Notes: generated by a model not told the origin, from the letters alone. A stretch of DNA of 64,000 nt from Massilia sp. IC2-477 (GCF_020707265.1 NZ_JAJFEQ010000003.1:496001-560000); one strand, 5' to 3'; positions 1 to 10,196 are shown, counted from the stretch's first letter. A program made the numbers and translations.

Positions 1-1
1 G

Positions 2-106
2 GTCCTGGAGGCTATCGACGGGATCGCGGCGCGCGTGGGAGAGCCGGTGCACGTGCGCACACCGGAAGCGGAGGCGCTGGCACGGGCCAGCGAGAGCGGG
101 GTGTAA
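2..106 (+). CDS. C-terminal end of an unidentified protein (partial)
   Basis: The frame is open from the left edge and closes with TAA at 104-106, giving 34 residues that end in ARASESGV. It uses GC-rich third positions like its neighbours and is convergent with the following minus-strand gene, whose stop lies 10 bp away. The visible tail is Ala/Glu-rich and carries no diagnostic motif, so no function is assigned. The rest of the gene lies outside the window. Confidence 0.5.
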   Translation, partial: VLEAIDGIAARVGEPVHVRTPEAEALARASESGV

Positions 107-116
107 GCGGGGCGAG

Positions 117-440
117 TCAGCCCTTGATGACGTACTTGATGACGATCCCTGCCGTCAGCGCGGCGAAGATCACCAGCGACAGGCCGCCATGCAGCATCGG
201 CGAGCCGATCGACACCTGCGACGTGCGCGGATCCATCTCCATGCGCACGGCTTTGCCGAACATGACGGGCCGCAGGAAGCCGCGCACGCCCACCAGCAGC
301 ATGCCGATGCCGAAGCACAGGTCGGCGGTGCTGCCGGTCTGGATGCCGTTCACCAAAGTCGGGCCGCCCAGCAGCAGGCCAAGGGCCAGCCACAGGATGC
401 GGGCGCCGGTCGAAATGCGCAGTCTGCTCCAGTCCATCAT
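117..440 (-). CDS. small membrane protein of unknown function
   Basis: A 107-residue protein with hydrophobic stretches at about residues 14-32, 42-57 and 84-103, and a short basic/polar loop (around PRTSQ) before the last. It looks like a two- or three-pass inner-membrane protein; no family is recognised. Its ATG overlaps the nadC stop in an ATGA arrangement (437-440), so it is translationally coupled to nadC and is probably the last gene of a nadA-nadC transcript. Whether it has a role in NAD metabolism is unknown; it may simply be a passenger. Confidence 0.75.
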   Translation of the reverse strand: MMDWSRLRISTGARILWLALGLLLGGPTLVNGIQTGSTADLCFGIGMLLVGVRGFLRPVMFGKAVRMEMDPRTSQVSIGSPMLHGGLSLVIFAALTAGIVIKYVIKG

Positions 441-1309
441 GGCGCCCCCACGATGCGCAGGGAGTAGTCGGTCGCGCGCACGTCCTTGGTCAGGCTGCCG
501 ATCGAGATGCGGTCCACGCCGGTCTCGGCGATCGCGCGCACGGTCTGCATGTTGATGCCGCCCGAGGCTTCGAGCAGCGCCCGGCCTGCGTTCACGCGCA
601 CGGCCTCGGTCATCATGCCAAGGTCGAAGTTGTCCAGCAGGACCGACTTCACGCCCGCTGCCAGCGCTTCTTCCAGCTGGGCGATGGTCTCGACTTCGAT
701 CTGCACCGGCGCGCCCGAGCCGAGCGCTTCGGCCGCAGCCAGGGCCTTGCTCACGCCGCCCGCCGCGGCGATGTGGTTTTCCTTGATCAGGATGCCGTCA
801 TACAGCGCCATGCGCTGGTTCTTGCCGCCACCGACGCGCACCGCGTACTTCTGGGCCAGGCGCAGGCCCGGCAGGGTCTTGCGGGTGTCGAGGATCGCCG
901 CCTTCGTGCCGGCAATCACGTCGACGTACTTGCGGGTGGCGGTGGCCACACCGGACAGCAGCTGCATGAAATTCAGCGCCGCGCGCTCGGCGGTGAGCAG
1001 CGAGCGCGGGTTGGCTTCGATGGTGCAGACGGTCGAGTCGGCCGCCATCAGCTCGCCCTCGGCGTATTGCCAATCGATCTCGGTATCCGGGTCGATTGCC
1101 AGCATCACGCCTTCGAACCAGGGCGCTCCACACAGCACGGCCTGTTCGCGCACGATCACGCGCGCCTGGACGCGGGTATCGTTCGGCACCAGCATGCCGG
1201 TCAGGTCGCCGGTGCCGACGTCTTCCAGCAGCGCGGCCAGGATATTGGCCTCGTAAGCCGACTGCAGCTTCTCGTCGAATTGGTCGTGCGGATTGCGCAG
1301 TGTCGTCAT
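437..1309 (-). CDS. nadC: nicotinate-nucleotide pyrophosphorylase (carboxylating)
   Basis: Quinolinate phosphoribosyltransferase: converts quinolinate and PRPP to nicotinate mononucleotide, CO2 and PPi, in cytosolic de novo NAD synthesis. The 290-residue length is normal. The N-terminal EDVGTGDLT segment (about 29-37) and the barrel active-site block are clear: [10 protein letters not shown] at 141-150, [12 protein letters not shown] from 161 and KENH at 176-179, which hold the basic residues that bind quinolinate and PRPP. The ATG at 1309 overlaps the nadA stop by 4 bp, and the downstream membrane-protein gene overlaps in the same way, indicating one coupled operon. nadB is not in this window. 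Confidence 0.96.
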   Translation of the reverse strand: MTTLRNPHDQFDEKLQSAYEANILAALLEDVGTGDLTGMLVPNDTRVQARVIVREQAVLCGAPWFEGVMLAIDPDTEIDWQYAEGELMAADSTVCTIEANPRSLLTAERAALNFMQLLSGVATATRKYVDVIAGTKAAILDTRKTLPGLRLAQKYAVRVGGGKNQRMALYDGILIKENHIAAAGGVSKALAAAEALGSGAPVQIEVETIAQLEEALAAGVKSVLLDNFDLGMMTEAVRVNAGRALLEASGGINMQTVRAIAETGVDRISIGSLTKDVRATDYSLRIVGAP

Positions 1310-2451
1310 GCGGGACCTACTCCATTGAACAGTGTCGCATTCTGCTCGAGCGCACCGCTCGGCAGGGCTTGCGCCTTCTTGGCGGCGGCGAAATCGAGCA
1401 TGCGGTCGATCGCGCGCTTGGCCTGGCGGCCGATTTCCGGATCGACGTGCACTTCATTCGCGCCGTTCTCGAGCACTTCGGCCAGGTTCTTCAGGCCGTT
1501 CATGGCCATCCACGGGCAGTGGGCGCAGCTCTTGCAGGTGGCGCTGTTGCCGGCGGTCGGCGCTTCGATGAAGCGCTTGCCCGGCGCGGCGGCGCGCATC
1601 TTGTGCAGGATGCCGTTGTCGGTGGCGACGATGAAGGTATCCGCCGGCAGGTTGACGGCGGCGTTGATCAGCTGGGTGGTCGAGCCGACCACGTCGGCCT
1701 GGGCTACGACCGAGCTAGGCGACTCCGGGTGCACCAGCACCTTGGCGTCCGGGTATTCGGCCTTCAGCAGGTCCAGTTCGACGCCCTTGAATTCATCGTG
1801 CACCAGGCAGGAACCCTGCCACAGCAGCATGTCGGCGCCGGTCTGCTTCTGGATGTAGGAACCCAGGTGGCGATCGGGCGCCCACAGGATCTTCTTGCCC
1901 TGCTCGTGCAGGTGCTTGACGATGTCCAGGCCGATCGACGAGGTCACCATCCAGTCGGCGCGCGCCTTCACTGCGGCGGAGGTATTCGCGTAGACCACCA
2001 CGGTGCGGTCCGGATGCTGGTCGCAGAAGGCGGCGAATTCGTCGGCCGGGCAGCCCAGGTCGAGCGAGCAGGTCGCGTCCAGGTCCGGCATCAGGATCGT
2101 CTTTTCCGGGCTCAGGATCTTGGCCGATTCGCCCATGAAGCGCACGCCGGCGACCACCAGGGTCGAAGCCGGGTGGTCGCGGCCGAAGCGCGCCATCTCG
2201 AGCGAATCGGACACGCAGCCGCCGGTTTCCTCGGCCAGGTCCTGCAGCTCGGCGTCCACGTAGTAGTGGGCAACCAGCACCGCATTGCGCTCCTTGAGGA
2301 GGCGCTTGATGCGTTCCTTCAGCTCCGCCTTCTCGGCGGCGCTCGGGACCGCGGGCACGCGCGCCCAGGCTTCGGCGGTCGCCGGGTTGATGCTGCAGGA
2401 CTCGCCCACCTGCGGGTGGTCGTATTCGTATATTTTGACTGGTGCGTTCAT
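1306..2451 (-). CDS. nadA: quinolinate synthase
   Basis: Condenses iminoaspartate with dihydroxyacetone phosphate to quinolinate using a 4Fe-4S cluster, the step before NadC. The 381-residue protein shows cysteines at about 128 (ATCSL), 215 (QGSC) and a CKSCAHC cluster near 306-312. The spacings 128-215-312 equal those of the three cluster ligands known in E. coli NadA (113-200-297). An AGGAG sits a few bases ahead of the ATG at 2451. It is first gene of the nadA-nadC-membrane protein operon. The 150-bp upstream region holds a twin-hairpin repeat (2465-2600), so its promoter must lie within or close to that repeat. Confidence 0.96.
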   Translation of the reverse strand: MNAPVKIYEYDHPQVGESCSINPATAEAWARVPAVPSAAEKAELKERIKRLLKERNAVLVAHYYVDAELQDLAEETGGCVSDSLEMARFGRDHPASTLVVAGVRFMGESAKILSPEKTILMPDLDATCSLDLGCPADEFAAFCDQHPDRTVVVYANTSAAVKARADWMVTSSIGLDIVKHLHEQGKKILWAPDRHLGSYIQKQTGADMLLWQGSCLVHDEFKGVELDLLKAEYPDAKVLVHPESPSSVVAQADVVGSTTQLINAAVNLPADTFIVATDNGILHKMRAAAPGKRFIEAPTAGNSATCKSCAHCPWMAMNGLKNLAEVLENGANEVHVDPEIGRQAKRAIDRMLDFAAAKKAQALPSGALEQNATLFNGVGPA

Positions 2452-2464
2452 TCAGCTAGTCTCC

Positions 2465-2600
2465 TGTGGGGTGGGCGGCTCGTGCGTTGGTCCACTGGAC
2501 CAATGCACCCCACGCGGTGATACGTAGCATCAAGTTCATCCGGCACGGGAGCGGAGCCTTGAGCGATCACCGCGTGGGCGGGAGACCCGCCCACCCTACA
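2465..2600. repeat. twin-hairpin intergenic repeat, copy 1
   Basis: Lies between ybiT and nadA. The outer ends are TGTGGGGTGGG on the left and CCCACCCTACA on the right. Inside are two separate hairpins: the left has arms TTGGTCCA and TGGACCAA (about 2486-2503), the right has arms GTGGGCGGG and CCCGCCCAC (2574-2594). Inner borders CACGCGGTGA and TCACCGCGTG pair with each other. Copies 2-4 at 20053, 22427 and 26897 share the ends and the two-hairpin plan, while the stem sequences differ. Confidence 0.8.
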
Positions 2601-2602
2601 AA

Positions 2603-4204
2603 TTAATCGATACCCTGGCTGGTCAGGTACTCTTCATAGCTGCCGCGGAAGTCGACGACTTCGTTCTCGCGGACCTCGAGAATGCGGGTGGCCAGCGAGG
2701 ACACGAACTCGCGGTCGTGCGACACGAAGATCATGGTGCCGGCGTACTTGTCGAGCGCGATGTTGAGCGACTCGATCGATTCCATGTCCATGTGATTGGT
2801 CGGTTCGTCGAGCAGCAGCACGTTGTGACGGCCCAGCATCAGCTTACCGTACATCATGCGGCCCTTCTCGCCACCGGACAGCACCTTGACCGACTTCTTG
2901 ACTTCGTCGCCGCCGAACAGCAGGCGGCCCAGGATCGAGCGCACGGCCTGGTCGTCGTCGCCTTCCTGCGTCCACTGGCCCATCCAGTCGGTGAGGTTTT
3001 CGCCGCCGGCGAATTCCTCGGTCGGATCCTGCGGCATGTAGCCGACGTTGGCGTTCTCGGCCCACTTCACGCGGCCCTGGTCGGCCGCGAGACCGGTAAT
3101 CTCCTGGCCGCCGATGCAGCGCAGCAGCGTGGTTTTACCGGCACCGTTGGCGCCGATGATCGCGATGCGCTCGCCCGCCTCGACCATGATCGAGAAGTTC
3201 TTGAACAGCTGGCGGTCGTAGGCTTTCGACAGGCCCTCGGTTTCCACGGCCAGGCGGTGCAGCTTCTTCTCGCCTTCGAAGCGCACGAACGGATAGGCGC
3301 GCGAAGACGGCTTGAATTCCTCGATCTTGATCTTGTCGATCTGCTTGGCGCGCGAAGTCGCCTGGCGCGCCTTGGACTTGTTGGCCGAGAAGCGGCGCAC
3401 GAAGTCCTGCAGTTCGGCGACCTTTTCCTTCGCCTTGGCGTTGTTGGCCAGCTGCTGGTTGCGCGCCTGGGTCGAGGCCAGCATGTAGTCGTCGTAGTTG
3501 CCCGGGTAGACCTTCAGGGTGCCGTAGTCCATGTCGGCCACGTGGGTGCAGACCTGGTTCAGGAAGTGACGATCGTGCGAGATGATGATCATCGTCGAAT
3601 TGCGCTGGTTGAGGATGTCCTCCAGCCAGCGGATCGTGTTGATGTCCAGGTTGTTGGTCGGTTCGTCGAGCAGCAGGATGTCGGGATTCGAGAACAGGGC
3701 CTGGGCCAGCAGCACGCGCAGCTTCCAGCCCGGCGCAACGGCGCTCATCGGGCCCTGGTGCAGGTCGCTGGCGATGTCCAGGCCCAGCAGCAGTTCGCCG
3801 GCGCGCGCTTCGGCCGAGTAGCCGTCGTATTCGGCGACCTTGCCTTCGAGCTCGGCCGCTTTCATGTAGTCTTCGTCGGTCGCTTCCGGGTTCGCGTAGA
3901 TCGCGTCACGCTCGGAGATGGCGTTCCACAGCTCGGTGTGGCCCATCATGACGACGTCCAGCACGCGCACGTCTTCGTACGCGAACTGGTCCTGGCGCAG
4001 CTTGCCCAGGCGCTCGCCCGGGTCGAGGCTGACGTTGCCGGCCGACGGTTCCAGGTCGCCGCCGAGGATCTTCATGAAAGTCGACTTGCCGCAACCGTTC
4101 GCGCCGATCAGGCCGTAACGGTTGCCTTCACCGAACTTGACGGAGATGTTCTCGAACAGCGGCTTGGCGCCGAATTGCATGGTGATATTGGCAGTAGATA
4201 GCAC
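2603..4204 (-). CDS. ybiT: ABC-F family ATPase, YbiT type
   Basis: Soluble twin-ABC ATPase of the ABC-F translation-factor group, which acts at the ribosomal E-site region rather than in transport. The 533 residues contain two nucleotide-binding domains without membrane segments: Walker [10 protein letters not shown] at 34-42 and GANGAGKTT in the second half, LSGGEK signature, [11 protein letters not shown] and [11 protein letters not shown] Walker B blocks, and a charged linker rich in Lys/Arg. The sequence follows E. coli YbiT nearly end to end from memory. The start is GTG at 4204, chosen because the N-terminus matches the family ([12 protein letters not shown]). Cys38 inside the first P-loop is slightly unusual. 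Monocistronic, with hairpins on both sides. Confidence 0.92.
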   Translation of the reverse strand: MLSTANITMQFGAKPLFENISVKFGEGNRYGLIGANGCGKSTFMKILGGDLEPSAGNVSLDPGERLGKLRQDQFAYEDVRVLDVVMMGHTELWNAISERDAIYANPEATDEDYMKAAELEGKVAEYDGYSAEARAGELLLGLDIASDLHQGPMSAVAPGWKLRVLLAQALFSNPDILLLDEPTNNLDINTIRWLEDILNQRNSTMIIISHDRHFLNQVCTHVADMDYGTLKVYPGNYDDYMLASTQARNQQLANNAKAKEKVAELQDFVRRFSANKSKARQATSRAKQIDKIKIEEFKPSSRAYPFVRFEGEKKLHRLAVETEGLSKAYDRQLFKNFSIMVEAGERIAIIGANGAGKTTLLRCIGGQEITGLAADQGRVKWAENANVGYMPQDPTEEFAGGENLTDWMGQWTQEGDDDQAVRSILGRLLFGGDEVKKSVKVLSGGEKGRMMYGKLMLGRHNVLLLDEPTNHMDMESIESLNIALDKYAGTMIFVSHDREFVSSLATRILEVRENEVVDFRGSYEEYLTSQGID

Positions 4205-4249
4205 TAGGAAACCTTTGAAAGCGAAGTTAGCAACGAAGTTGCCGGATAA

Positions 4250-4271
4250 CCCGCGATTTTACCATCGCGGG
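4250..4271. other. hairpin in the ybiT leader region
   Basis: Perfect arms CCCGCGAT (4250-4257) and ATCGCGGG (4264-4271) with a 6-base loop, 46 bp upstream of the ybiT GTG. There is no T-run on either side, so it is not a typical terminator. It could be part of the 5' untranslated region. Confidence 0.4.
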
Positions 4272-4300
4272 GCCCGCAGGGCGACACCAGGGGGCAGAAA

Positions 4301-4328
4301 TACAGACGGCGCACTTGCGCGCGCCGTC
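4301..4328 (-). terminator. probable terminator of the hydrolase-ldcA unit
   Basis: Arms GACGGCGC (4305-4312) and GCGCCGTC (4321-4328) pair perfectly. On the minus strand the stem is followed by TGTATTTCTG, moderately T-rich. It lies 20 bp past the carboxypeptidase stop. Confidence 0.45.
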
Positions 4329-4347
4329 CAGGGGTGTCGTACTGGGC

Positions 4348-5277
4348 TCAGCTGTAGCTTGGGACGCTGCGCAGCGTTGGATAATCCGACAGGCTGAGCG
4401 TGAAGCCTTCTTCATGCGAGACCAGCCTGCCCTGCGCGCCAAAGGGAATCGTCACCCGGCGCGGGATATGGCCGAAACTCAGGCCCGTGAGGATCGGCAC
4501 CGGCAGCGTGGCGCGCAGGTGGGCCAGCATGGTGTCGAAATCGTAGCCATTGTCGTTCGGCGCCAGTTTGTAGCCGGAGAAGTCGCCCAGGACGATGGCG
4601 CGCTGGCGCGCCAGCACGCCGGCCTGGTCCAGCTGCAGCAACATGCGCTCGACCCGGTACGGGTGCTCGGCGATGTCTTCCAGGTACAGGATGCCGCCGT
4701 CGATCCGCGGGAAGTACGGCGTGCCCAGCAGCGACACGATCATGGCCAGGTTGCCGCCCCAGACGGTGCCGGCTTCTTCGATGCAGGGATTGCCGCGCAC
4801 GCACTCGGTAATGGTGTGGGTCGGGCCCGCCAGGCACTGCCAGAAGTTGTCCAGCGTGAACTGCACCGGCTCCCTGCAACCGAAGTCGCCCGCGATCATC
4901 GGCCCCGCATAGCTGAGCGCCCCGGTACGGGCCATCAGGCCCATGTGGATGGCGGTGATGTCGGAAAAGCCCACGAACAGCTTGCCGCTGACGGCGATCG
5001 CCTCGAAATCGATGTGCGGCAGCAGGCGCGTGGCGCCGTAGCCGCCGCGCAGGGCCATGATGATCTGTACGTTCGGATCCTCGATGGCGGCGCGCAGCTG
5101 CGCCAGGCGGCCTTCGTCGGTGCCGCCGAAGCGTTCGTGGATGGCGCTGTGGTCGTAGTAGTTATGGACGAGACAGCCGTGCTGCTCGAGGCGGGCGATG
5201 CCGCGGTCGACCGCGCACGGGTCGAGCGCCTGGCCGGCCGGGGCCACGACGGCGATGCCGAGTTGTTGGGTGATCAC
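4348..5277 (-). CDS. ldcA: LD-carboxypeptidase (muramoyltetrapeptide carboxypeptidase, S66)
   Basis: Removes the terminal D-Ala from tetrapeptides of recycled or mature peptidoglycan. The 309-residue length fits. The oxyanion/substrate segment RGGYG is at about 77-81, the nucleophile Ser at about 105 in GFSDIT, and GHIPRR near the C-terminus carries the His of the Ser-Glu-His triad. No signal peptide is seen, so a cytosolic recycling role is likely. The start is GTG at 5277, overlapping the upstream hydrolase stop as GTGA, so translation is probably coupled. MccF-type microcin immunity peptidases share this fold, but the RGGYG/GFSD context and a housekeeping setting favour LdcA. Confidence 0.88.
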   Translation of the reverse strand: MITQQLGIAVVAPAGQALDPCAVDRGIARLEQHGCLVHNYYDHSAIHERFGGTDEGRLAQLRAAIEDPNVQIIMALRGGYGATRLLPHIDFEAIAVSGKLFVGFSDITAIHMGLMARTGALSYAGPMIAGDFGCREPVQFTLDNFWQCLAGPTHTITECVRGNPCIEEAGTVWGGNLAMIVSLLGTPYFPRIDGGILYLEDIAEHPYRVERMLLQLDQAGVLARQRAIVLGDFSGYKLAPNDNGYDFDTMLAHLRATLPVPILTGLSFGHIPRRVTIPFGAQGRLVSHEEGFTLSLSDYPTLRSVPSYS

Positions 5278-6200
5278 TGTTTGACGAAGAGCCGGGGTGT
5301 TGAGTCTGGCAACATCTTACCCCTGGCATGGGCGTCGATCAAGGCGAGAATCCGCTCGACCAGCTGCGGCGGCAGGTCGTGGCCCATGCCCTCGATGATC
5401 TCGAGGCGGGCGTTCGGAATGCGGCTGGCGGTGTCTTCGCCGCAGGCGACCGGCACCAGCGGGTCGGCGGCGCCGTGGATCACGAGCGAGGGCGCGGTGA
5501 TGGTCGAGAGCTGCGCGCAGCGGTCGCCCGAGGCCGCGATCGCCATCATCTGGCGCGCCATGCCTCCCGGGCAGTAGCTGCGGCGTATCGAGCGGGCCAC
5601 CCGCTTGTGCAGCTGCTTGTCCGGCGTCGGATAGGACGGGCTGCCGATCGCGCGCAGGATGCCGACGCCGTGTTCGATGATGCTGTCGATGTTGCCGGGG
5701 TCGGCAGGACGGCTGGACAGCAGCTTGCCCAGCTTGCGCGCCGGGCCGGGCAGGCCGCGCCGACAGGAACTGGACATGATCGAGGTCAGGCTCAGGATAC
5801 GCTTCGGATAACGGGCGGCGAGGATTTGCGCGATCATGCCGCCCATTGAGACGCCCACCACGTGGGCGCGCGCCAGGCCCAGGGCCGACAGCACGCCGAT
5901 CGCGTCTTCGGCCATGTCTTCCAGCCGATAGGCGGCGCGCAGCGGCCAGCCGAGCTTCGACTTGAGCCAGGCCAGGCCCAGGTTGGGCACGCCGGCCTGT
6001 TCGAATTTGGTGGAGAGTCCGCAGTCGCGGTTGTCGAAGCGGATCACGTAGAAACCGAGCTCGACGAGGCCTTCGACGAATTCGTCGGGCCAGGCGGTGA
6101 GCTGCATGCCGAGTCCGTGCACCAGCAGCAGGGGCGGTGACTTTCTGTCGCCTGCGGTATCGAAGGCGATGCGGATTCCGTTGGCATTCAGCGTGGGCAT
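5274..6200 (-). CDS. alpha/beta hydrolase
   Basis: Serine hydrolase of the alpha/beta fold, about 308 residues from the ATG at 6200. The oxyanion HGLG is at 28-31, the nucleophile elbow GVSMGG at 116-121 (Ser118), HGAADPLVP carries the acid and GMGHDLPP the His. The protein begins at the first strand (MPTLNANGIRIAF), which is why the upstream in-frame TTG at 6254 was not used. The substrate cannot be told; relatives include esterases and 3-oxoadipate enol-lactonase-like enzymes. It overlaps ldcA by 4 bp, so the two form an operon. Confidence 0.82.
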   Translation of the reverse strand: MPTLNANGIRIAFDTAGDRKSPPLLLVHGLGMQLTAWPDEFVEGLVELGFYVIRFDNRDCGLSTKFEQAGVPNLGLAWLKSKLGWPLRAAYRLEDMAEDAIGVLSALGLARAHVVGVSMGGMIAQILAARYPKRILSLTSIMSSSCRRGLPGPARKLGKLLSSRPADPGNIDSIIEHGVGILRAIGSPSYPTPDKQLHKRVARSIRRSYCPGGMARQMMAIAASGDRCAQLSTITAPSLVIHGAADPLVPVACGEDTASRIPNARLEIIEGMGHDLPPQLVERILALIDAHARGKMLPDSTPRLFVKQ

Positions 6201-6319
6201 GGCGGCTTGTCGTTTCGGCGCATCAGCGGCATGCGGCCAGCATACCACTTTCAATCCTGGCAGTGCGCTCGTGCGGGCGTACGATTTATCTTACGCTCGA
6301 CTGCGCACCGCGCAGAGCC

Positions 6320-7253
<934 letters not shown>

Positions 7254-7277
7254 TGCGGGGGCGATCTTGTAAATCTC

Positions 7278-7913
7278 TTAAGGAATCTGGAGGAGTTTGT
7301 GGGTCTGGAGGCTGAGCTTCCACTTGGGATTGCGGCGGCAGGTCTCGATCGCCAGGCGCGTGTTGTGCGCGGCGAGCGGGCCGTCCATCGGCTGCACGTA
7401 GAAGTTCTCGAAGTCGAGCTGCTCGTAGGCAGCGAGGTCTTGCCCGAGCTGCGGGATGACGACCTTGATCTCGTTGCCCTTCCCGACCACCAGCGTCGAT
7501 CCCATCTTCGGGCTGACGCAGACCCAGTCCACGCCTTCCGGCACCGGCAGCGTGCCGTTGGTCTCGATCGCGATCGTGAAGCCGCGCGCATGCATCGCGT
7601 CGATCAGCGGGCGGTCCAGCTGCAGCAGCGGCTCGCCGCCGGTGAACACCACGTACTTGCTGGCAGGATGAAGCTCCGGCCACAGGCCGTCGATCTCGGC
7701 AGCCAGCGCATCCGGATCGCGGACCTTGCCGCCGCGCTCGCCGTCGGTGCCGACGAAATCGGTGTCGCAGAACTGGCAGACCGCGGTGGCGCGGTCGGCC
7801 TCGCGGCCGGTCCACAGGTTGCAGCCGGAAAAGCGGCAGAACACGGCCGGGCGCCCGGCATGGGCGCCTTCGCCCTGCAGGGTGTAGAAGATCTCTTTGA
7901 TGCTGTAAGTCAC
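7278..7913 (-). CDS. queE: 7-carboxy-7-deazaguanine synthase (radical SAM)
   Basis: Radical-SAM ring contraction of 6-carboxytetrahydropterin to 7-carboxy-7-deazaguanine. The cluster cysteines are at 31, 46 and 49, the CX14CX2C spacing known for Burkholderia multivorans QueE and not the standard CX3CX2C. EIFYTLQGEG near the N-terminus is typical of the family. The start is GTG at 7913 with GAGAGG six bases upstream; a TATAAT (complement of 7937-7942) supplies a likely -10 box with a very short leader. First gene of queE-queD-tadA. queC is not in the window. Confidence 0.94.
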   Translation of the reverse strand: MTYSIKEIFYTLQGEGAHAGRPAVFCRFSGCNLWTGREADRATAVCQFCDTDFVGTDGERGGKVRDPDALAAEIDGLWPELHPASKYVVFTGGEPLLQLDRPLIDAMHARGFTIAIETNGTLPVPEGVDWVCVSPKMGSTLVVGKGNEIKVVIPQLGQDLAAYEQLDFENFYVQPMDGPLAAHNTRLAIETCRRNPKWKLSLQTHKLLQIP

Positions 7914-7936
7914 GGTAAGCCTCTCGTCAACCTTCC

Positions 7937-7942
7937 ATTATA
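7937..7942 (-). promoter_or_regulatory. -10 box of the queE-queD-tadA operon
   Basis: Perfect TATAAT on the minus strand, 24 bp upstream of the queE GTG. No good TTGACA is seen 16-18 bp further up; TACCAC is the nearest candidate. The leader would be under 20 nt, too short for a preQ1 riboswitch. Confidence 0.5.
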
Positions 7943-8030
7943 CCCCGCGCCGCCCGGCCGGTGGTATGGCCGCCGCCTCGCACCCGCTGTCTCGTATGCA
8001 TTGAGGATGAGCAACATTTCCTGTCGGAAT

Positions 8031-8058
8031 AAGGTGTACCTTCATACGGAATGTTCCG
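8031..8058. promoter_or_regulatory. palindromes upstream of the sensor kinase gene
   Basis: AAGGTGTACCTT (8031-8042) is a perfect 12-bp palindrome preceded by AAT. Five bases later CGGAATGTTCCG (8047-8058) is a second perfect palindrome. They sit 22-49 bp ahead of the kinase ATG. A close variant of the first recurs at 9091-9103. Confidence 0.5.
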
Positions 8059-8079
8059 AATGCTCGTAAGAAGGACGCC

Positions 8080-9027
8080 ATGAACAAGCCCACATCATTC
8101 CTAATATGTTTATCAGCATTTGCCGCGATGGCCGTCTCCGCGCCGGCCGCCGCGGCACTGCCCTTTCCACTGCCGCAGCCGAGCGCCGCGCCGGAACTGG
8201 CCGGCGCCGCCCTGGTCACGCTGGCGGCCCTTGCGCTGGCCCTGCTGCTTGGACGCCGCTCGCAGGCGGCGCTGGAGCGTGGCAACGTGCTCGAGCGCCA
8301 GCTGCAGGCCGCACGCGGCGCCCATGCCGAATCCGAACATGCCTTGGCCGGGAGCCACGAAGTGCTGTGCCGGCTGGTACGGCAGCAGGAAAGCGTGCGC
8401 GAAGCCGAGCGCAGCCGGATCGCGCGCGACCTGCACGACGAGCTGGGCCACCGGTTGCTGTCGCTGCGGGCCGAGCTGGCCCTGCAGCAGGCCGCGCTGC
8501 GCGGCACCTCCCCCGGCGCCCACGACAGGCTGAGCACGGCGATCGCCAGCCTTGATGGCGCAATCCGCGCCGTGCGCGCGATCGTCGGCGGCCTGCGGCC
8601 GATCACGGCCGGCCAGAGCCTGCGCCAGGCGGCGGAGCGCCACCTGGCCGACTTCGCCCGCCTGCACGGGCTCGACTACCGCTTCGACGCCAGCCAGGAC
8701 CCGGCGCCTGACACCGAGCGCGACGGCGAGCGGGACGCCGTGCTGTTTCGCGTACTGCAGGAATCGCTGTCGAACGTGGCGCGCCACGCCCAGGCCACCA
8801 CGGTCTGCGTGAGCCTGCTCGAAGCCGCCGGCGAGGCGGTGCTGACGGTCGAGGACGACGGCATCGGTCCGCTCCCACCGCGGCGGAGCAGCGCCGGCTA
8901 CGGCGTGGACGGCATGCGCGAGCGTACCGAAGCCTATGGCGGCACGCTGACCCTGGCCCCTGGACGGCGCGGCGGGACGGTGTTGTGCGCGACGCTGCCC
9001 CTGTACCGAACGCCGGCGCCAGCCTAG
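8080..9027 (+). CDS. sensor histidine kinase, NarL-partner type (HisKA_3)
   Basis: A 315-residue membrane kinase. An N-terminal hydrophobic segment (about 8-25) and a second at about 41-58 anchor a short sensor without a recognisable ligand domain. The phosphoacceptor motif is DLHDELGHR at 117-125 (His119), followed by the ATPase blocks ESLSNVARHA, DDGIG and GYGVDGMRER, as in NarX/LiaS-type kinases. Such kinases normally pair with a LuxR-type response regulator, but none is adjacent, so this is an orphan. AAGGAC precedes the ATG. Two palindromes lie upstream. Followed after 138 bp by a diguanylate cyclase. Confidence 0.88.
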   Translation: MNKPTSFLICLSAFAAMAVSAPAAAALPFPLPQPSAAPELAGAALVTLAALALALLLGRRSQAALERGNVLERQLQAARGAHAESEHALAGSHEVLCRLVRQQESVREAERSRIARDLHDELGHRLLSLRAELALQQAALRGTSPGAHDRLSTAIASLDGAIRAVRAIVGGLRPITAGQSLRQAAERHLADFARLHGLDYRFDASQDPAPDTERDGERDAVLFRVLQESLSNVARHAQATTVCVSLLEAAGEAVLTVEDDGIGPLPPRRSSAGYGVDGMRERTEAYGGTLTLAPGRRGGTVLCATLPLYRTPAPA

Positions 9028-9090
9028 CAGCTCCTCGCCTGCGTGGCGGGCGCGCCACTGGCTTGCGCTGGAGTCTTGCTGCAAATCAAT

Positions 9091-9103
9091 AAGGTTGCAC
9101 CTT
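9091..9103. promoter_or_regulatory. palindrome upstream of the diguanylate cyclase gene
   Basis: AAGGT-TGC-ACCTT preceded by AAT, 63 bp ahead of the ATG at 9166. It matches the AAGGTGTACCTT element at 8031-8042 apart from one extra spacer base, so the two signalling genes may share a regulator. Confidence 0.45.
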
Positions 9104-9165
9104 CGCGGTAGCAGAATCGTTTCCTGTTGGCAGTTAATCGACGACCGGAACCGCAGAGGAAGACC

Positions 9166-10155
9166 ATGATCAGTCCAGCAAGCCCCAGCACCCCGCCCGC
9201 CCCGACCACACTCGTGAAAGACGGGGCCTTCGTCGGTCAGCTGGTGGCGTCCCTGTCGATCCCCGTGTTCGTACTGGACACGGACGGCCGGGTAATGATC
9301 TGGAACCGTGCCTGCGAACTGCTCACCGGCGTGCCGGCCCACGAGGTGCTGGGCACGAGCGAGCACTGGCGCAGCTTTTATGACCACCGCCGCCCTACCC
9401 TGGCCGACCTGGTGCTGCAGAACCGCAGCGAGGACGTACGCCGCATCCTGCCGCGCTGCGCCAACGAGAGCGCCCCCAACAGCCTGTGCCTGGAGAGCTG
9501 GTTCGACATGCCGCGCGCCGGGCGCCGGCGCTACCTGGCTGCCGACGCCAGCCCGATCTTCGGGGCCGACGGCGCGCTGGCGGCCGTGGTCGAGACCTTG
9601 CGCGACCTGACCGACGAGAAGATGGCGCAGGTGGCGCTCGAGCAATTGGCTACCCGCGACGGGCTGACGGGCCTCGCCAACCGGCGCTGTTTCGACGACA
9701 CCCTGCACGCGGAATGGGCGCGCGCCCTGCGCCAGCAGCAGCCGCTGTCGCTCCTGATGGTCGACGTCGACAACTTCAAGGCCTACAACGACGCCAACGG
9801 CCACCTCGGCGGCGACGAATGCCTGAAGCGCATCGCCCGCGCCGTCGCCAGCGAGATGCGGGCCAATGACCTGGTGGCGCGTTACGGCGGCGAGGAGTTC
9901 GCCGTGATCCTGCCCAACCAGTCGCTCAAGGGCGCGGCCATCGTCGCCGAGCGCATCCGCTGCCGGGTCGAGGCGCTGCAGCTGCCCTCCACCGCGCCGA
10001 CCCGCCATGTGACGGTGTCGATCGGCGCCGCCACCGCCCTTGCCGGGCCCGACAACAACGCCAGCCAGCTGGTCGCGACCGCCGACGCCGCCCTGTACCG
10101 GGCCAAGCACATGGGACGCAACCGCATCAGCCTGCCGCTGAGCGAGGCTGCGTAA
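9166..10155 (+). CDS. PAS-GGDEF diguanylate cyclase
   Basis: Makes cyclic di-GMP from two GTP. The 329-residue protein has a PAS domain at about 24-150 (SIPVFVLDTDGRVMIWNRAC start) and a GGDEF domain from about 160. The active-site motif is GGEEF at 241-245 and the RxxD inhibitory I-site is present at 232-235 (RAND), so an active, product-inhibited enzyme is expected. No membrane segment is seen, so it is cytosolic. The ATG at 9166 is preceded by AGAGGAAG; an in-frame TTG at 9127 has no ribosome-binding site. It is followed by a strong bidirectional terminator. Confidence 0.92.
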   Translation: MISPASPSTPPAPTTLVKDGAFVGQLVASLSIPVFVLDTDGRVMIWNRACELLTGVPAHEVLGTSEHWRSFYDHRRPTLADLVLQNRSEDVRRILPRCANESAPNSLCLESWFDMPRAGRRRYLAADASPIFGADGALAAVVETLRDLTDEKMAQVALEQLATRDGLTGLANRRCFDDTLHAEWARALRQQQPLSLLMVDVDNFKAYNDANGHLGGDECLKRIARAVASEMRANDLVARYGGEEFAVILPNQSLKGAAIVAERIRCRVEALQLPSTAPTRHVTVSIGAATALAGPDNNASQLVATADAALYRAKHMGRNRISLPLSEAA

Positions 10156-10196
10156 GACTTCCGGCTGCCCATGACGCTTCGATAGATGTGGAAATA

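Noticed and set aside
4348-5277. MccF-type microcin immunity peptidase
   Set aside because: Same fold family, but there is no microcin gene nearby and the coupled neighbour is an ordinary hydrolase; a recycling LdcA is the simpler reading.
7914-8000. preQ1 riboswitch ahead of queE
   Set aside because: A TATAAT lies only 24 bp upstream of the GTG, leaving a leader of under 20 nt, too short for the aptamer.
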